Source of the DNA: a virus
Length of the DNA: 23,432 bases
Strand: one strand, 5' to 3'
IMG/VR virus record: IMGVR_UViG_3300031873_000725
Location: 1 to 23,432 of that record
Positions 22,046-23,432 of this stretch are shown here, piece after piece. The translations under genes and the position numbers were made by a program. How positions within the stretch are numbered: position 1 is the stretch's first letter; every line of letters begins with the position of its first letter. Below the pieces are notes generated by a model that searched no databases, was not told the origin of the DNA, and saw only the letters and a program-made list of their open reading frames with translations.

Positions 22046-23432
22046 ATGACCACTCCGAACGATGTCCAGCCTGTCTTGGTTGATGCCGCCACAAAGCGTG
22101 ACCACATCCGGCAGAAGGTCATGGAGGGGATTATGGAATCCTTCCCCATCAAGTCGCGGAGTAAGACTATTGAGATTTCAGACTTGAGTTTCACGAAGAA
22201 GGACTACTCACCTTCTGAGCAGAAGACGGCCATCTTAGAAGGCAATTCTTTGTTCGAGCCTGTACAAGGTACAATACGCGTTCGGGATAATGCCTCGGGA
22301 GAAATTACGGACGAAGCCAAGAAATTTACGCTAGCCAAAATTCCATGGTTCACTCCTCGGCATACGCTCATCGTTGGTGGTAACGAGTACTCTGTTTCGA
22401 GTATGGTGCGTCCAAAGCCAGGTGTGTACGCACGTAAGCGCTCCAATGGAATTCTTGAAGCTAACTTCAATATGCAAGGTGCCGCTAACTTTAACGTCAC
22501 CATGGACCCTGAAAAGGGCGAGATGCAACTTGAGTACGGTGCGTCCAAGATTCCTCTTTACCCCATCTTAACTCGCGCAGGAGTTACGCACGAACAGATT
22601 GTGGCAAAGTGGGGCGACGCTCTTGCTGAGAAGAATCGGCAAATGGCGCCAAAGAATATCACAGGCGTTGTGGACCGTCTCTATAACAAAGTTGTTCCTA
22701 CTTATGGCCGGGAAGCTTTAAAGCTAACAACGCCAGAAGCAAAGATTCAAGAAGTCTTTAGTCGTTACGCTAAAGCCTCCATGAACCCTGACGTAAACAA
22801 AGCAACGCTAGGGCACCCATATGAGACGGTGACGCCACATGCTATCTTAGATGCGTCACACAAAGTATTAAAAATATTCAAGAATAACGACGAGGTTGAT
22901 GACCGAGACAGTTTGGACTTCAAGTCTCTGTATATGATTGATGACTTCTTTAAGGAGCGTATCAAGCTTGATGCTCGGGATATTACCCGTAAAGTAGCAA
23001 TTAAAATAGAGGCCAAGAAAGACCTTAAGAGTGCTATTGCCTCTGCGCCGTTTACGCCAGGACTTCTGAAGTTTATTAACACCTCTCAGCTCGTAGCAGT
23101 GCCCACGCAGACGAACCCCATGGAGCTTATTGATTCCTCCATGCGCGTCACGTCTCTAGGCGAAGGCGGCATCAGCTCGGAGCGCGCCATTCCTATGGAA
23201 GCCCGTATGGTTCATCCTACGCAGATTGGTGCGCTTGACCCTATGCGTACTCCTGAGTCTTTCCGTGCTGGCGTGGATGTTCGTGCTGCTCTTGCTATGC
23301 ACAAAGATTCAAAGGGGAATATTTACGTTCCTCTTGTGAATGTGCGTAAGGGAAAGAAAACTGAGTTTGTTCGCTCTGGAATAATACAAACCAGCACTGT
23401 GGCGTTTCCTCAACAGAAGCTAGAAGGTCAGG
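22046..23432 (+). CDS. DNA-directed RNA polymerase beta subunit homologue, 5' part
   Basis: 462 codons are visible and the frame is still open at the window end. ATG has AAGGA five bases upstream. The N-terminal part aligns by eye with bacterial beta: LFEPVQGT, then TPRHTLIVGGNEYSVSS and RPKPGVY match the TFVINGTERV and SPGVF region. Residues 345-385 match the rifampicin and fork-loop region (TSQL...TNP...MRVTSLGEGGISSER), followed by MVHPTQIG and RTPES, counterparts of VHPTHYG and ETPEG. S347 corresponds to E. coli S509, so about 160 residues of N-terminal lobe material are missing. This is a multisubunit-type polymerase subunit, not a T7-type enzyme. Whether it is full length or split as in phiKZ-like phages cannot be seen. 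It follows the portal-like and 176-residue genes on the same strand, suggesting late expression. Confidence 0.9.
   Translation, partial: MTTPNDVQPVLVDAATKRDHIRQKVMEGIMESFPIKSRSKTIEISDLSFTKKDYSPSEQKTAILEGNSLFEPVQGTIRVRDNASGEITDEAKKFTLAKIPWFTPRHTLIVGGNEYSVSSMVRPKPGVYARKRSNGILEANFNMQGAANFNVTMDPEKGEMQLEYGASKIPLYPILTRAGVTHEQIVAKWGDALAEKNRQMAPKNITGVVDRLYNKVVPTYGREALKLTTPEAKIQEVFSRYAKASMNPDVNKATLGHPYETVTPHAILDASHKVLKIFKNNDEVDDRDSLDFKSLYMIDDFFKERIKLDARDITRKVAIKIEAKKDLKSAIASAPFTPGLLKFINTSQLVAVPTQTNPMELIDSSMRVTSLGEGGISSERAIPMEARMVHPTQIGALDPMRTPESFRAGVDVRAALAMHKDSKGNIYVPLVNVRKGKKTEFVRSGIIQTSTVAFPQQKLEGQ

Overview
This window is a stretch of a large tailed bacteriophage (or prophage) genome. It has a terminase large subunit, a portal-like protein, an endolysin, a family A DNA polymerase with proofreading, a primase-helicase, a SNF2 helicase, two Cas4/RecB-like nucleases, a ParB-like protein, a sigma factor and the start of a multisubunit-type RNA polymerase beta subunit. 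Start codons mostly have clear Shine-Dalgarno sequences and genes are tightly packed. I cannot name the host. The endolysin (amidase plus peptidoglycan-binding domain) and the Shine-Dalgarno sites only say it is bacterial.

Layout: (1) 1-634, the 3' end of an unrecognised + strand gene. (2) 627-1862, a MoxR-like AAA+ ATPase on the - strand. (3) 1891-3543, terminase on +. (4) 3540-12051, a - strand replication block transcribed in the order Zn-binding putative ssDNA-binding protein, terminator, Cas4-like nuclease, primase-helicase, UDG-like/exonuclease/DNA polymerase fusion. (5) 12149-13189, a sigma-70-type factor on + with inserted zinc modules. (6) 13186-19615, a second - strand block transcribed in the order SNF2 helicase, unknown 124-aa protein, second Cas4-like nuclease, endolysin, 138-aa Cys protein, 57-aa zinc-ribbon protein, 75-aa protein, ParB-like protein. 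(7) 19648-23432, portal-like protein, 176-aa Cys protein and an RNA polymerase beta homologue on +, the last one cut by the window end.

The strands divide by job. Visible + genes are packaging, head and transcription genes. Visible - genes are mainly DNA metabolism plus lysis. Six strand switches occur in 23 kb. Convergent genes overlap by 4-8 bases at their stops and divergent genes are separated by only 28-97 bases, so promoters and terminators must sit partly inside coding sequence. At least one good terminator does.

The most unusual content is the transcription set: a phage sigma factor with three Cys modules, together with a phage-encoded RNA polymerase beta chain that carries substitutions at the classical rifampicin-contact positions. 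A second theme is metal-binding Cys clusters in at least ten of the proteins, including two modules of identical spacing inside the SNF2 helicase. No tRNA, CRISPR array, insertion sequence or stretch over 300 bases without a gene was seen.
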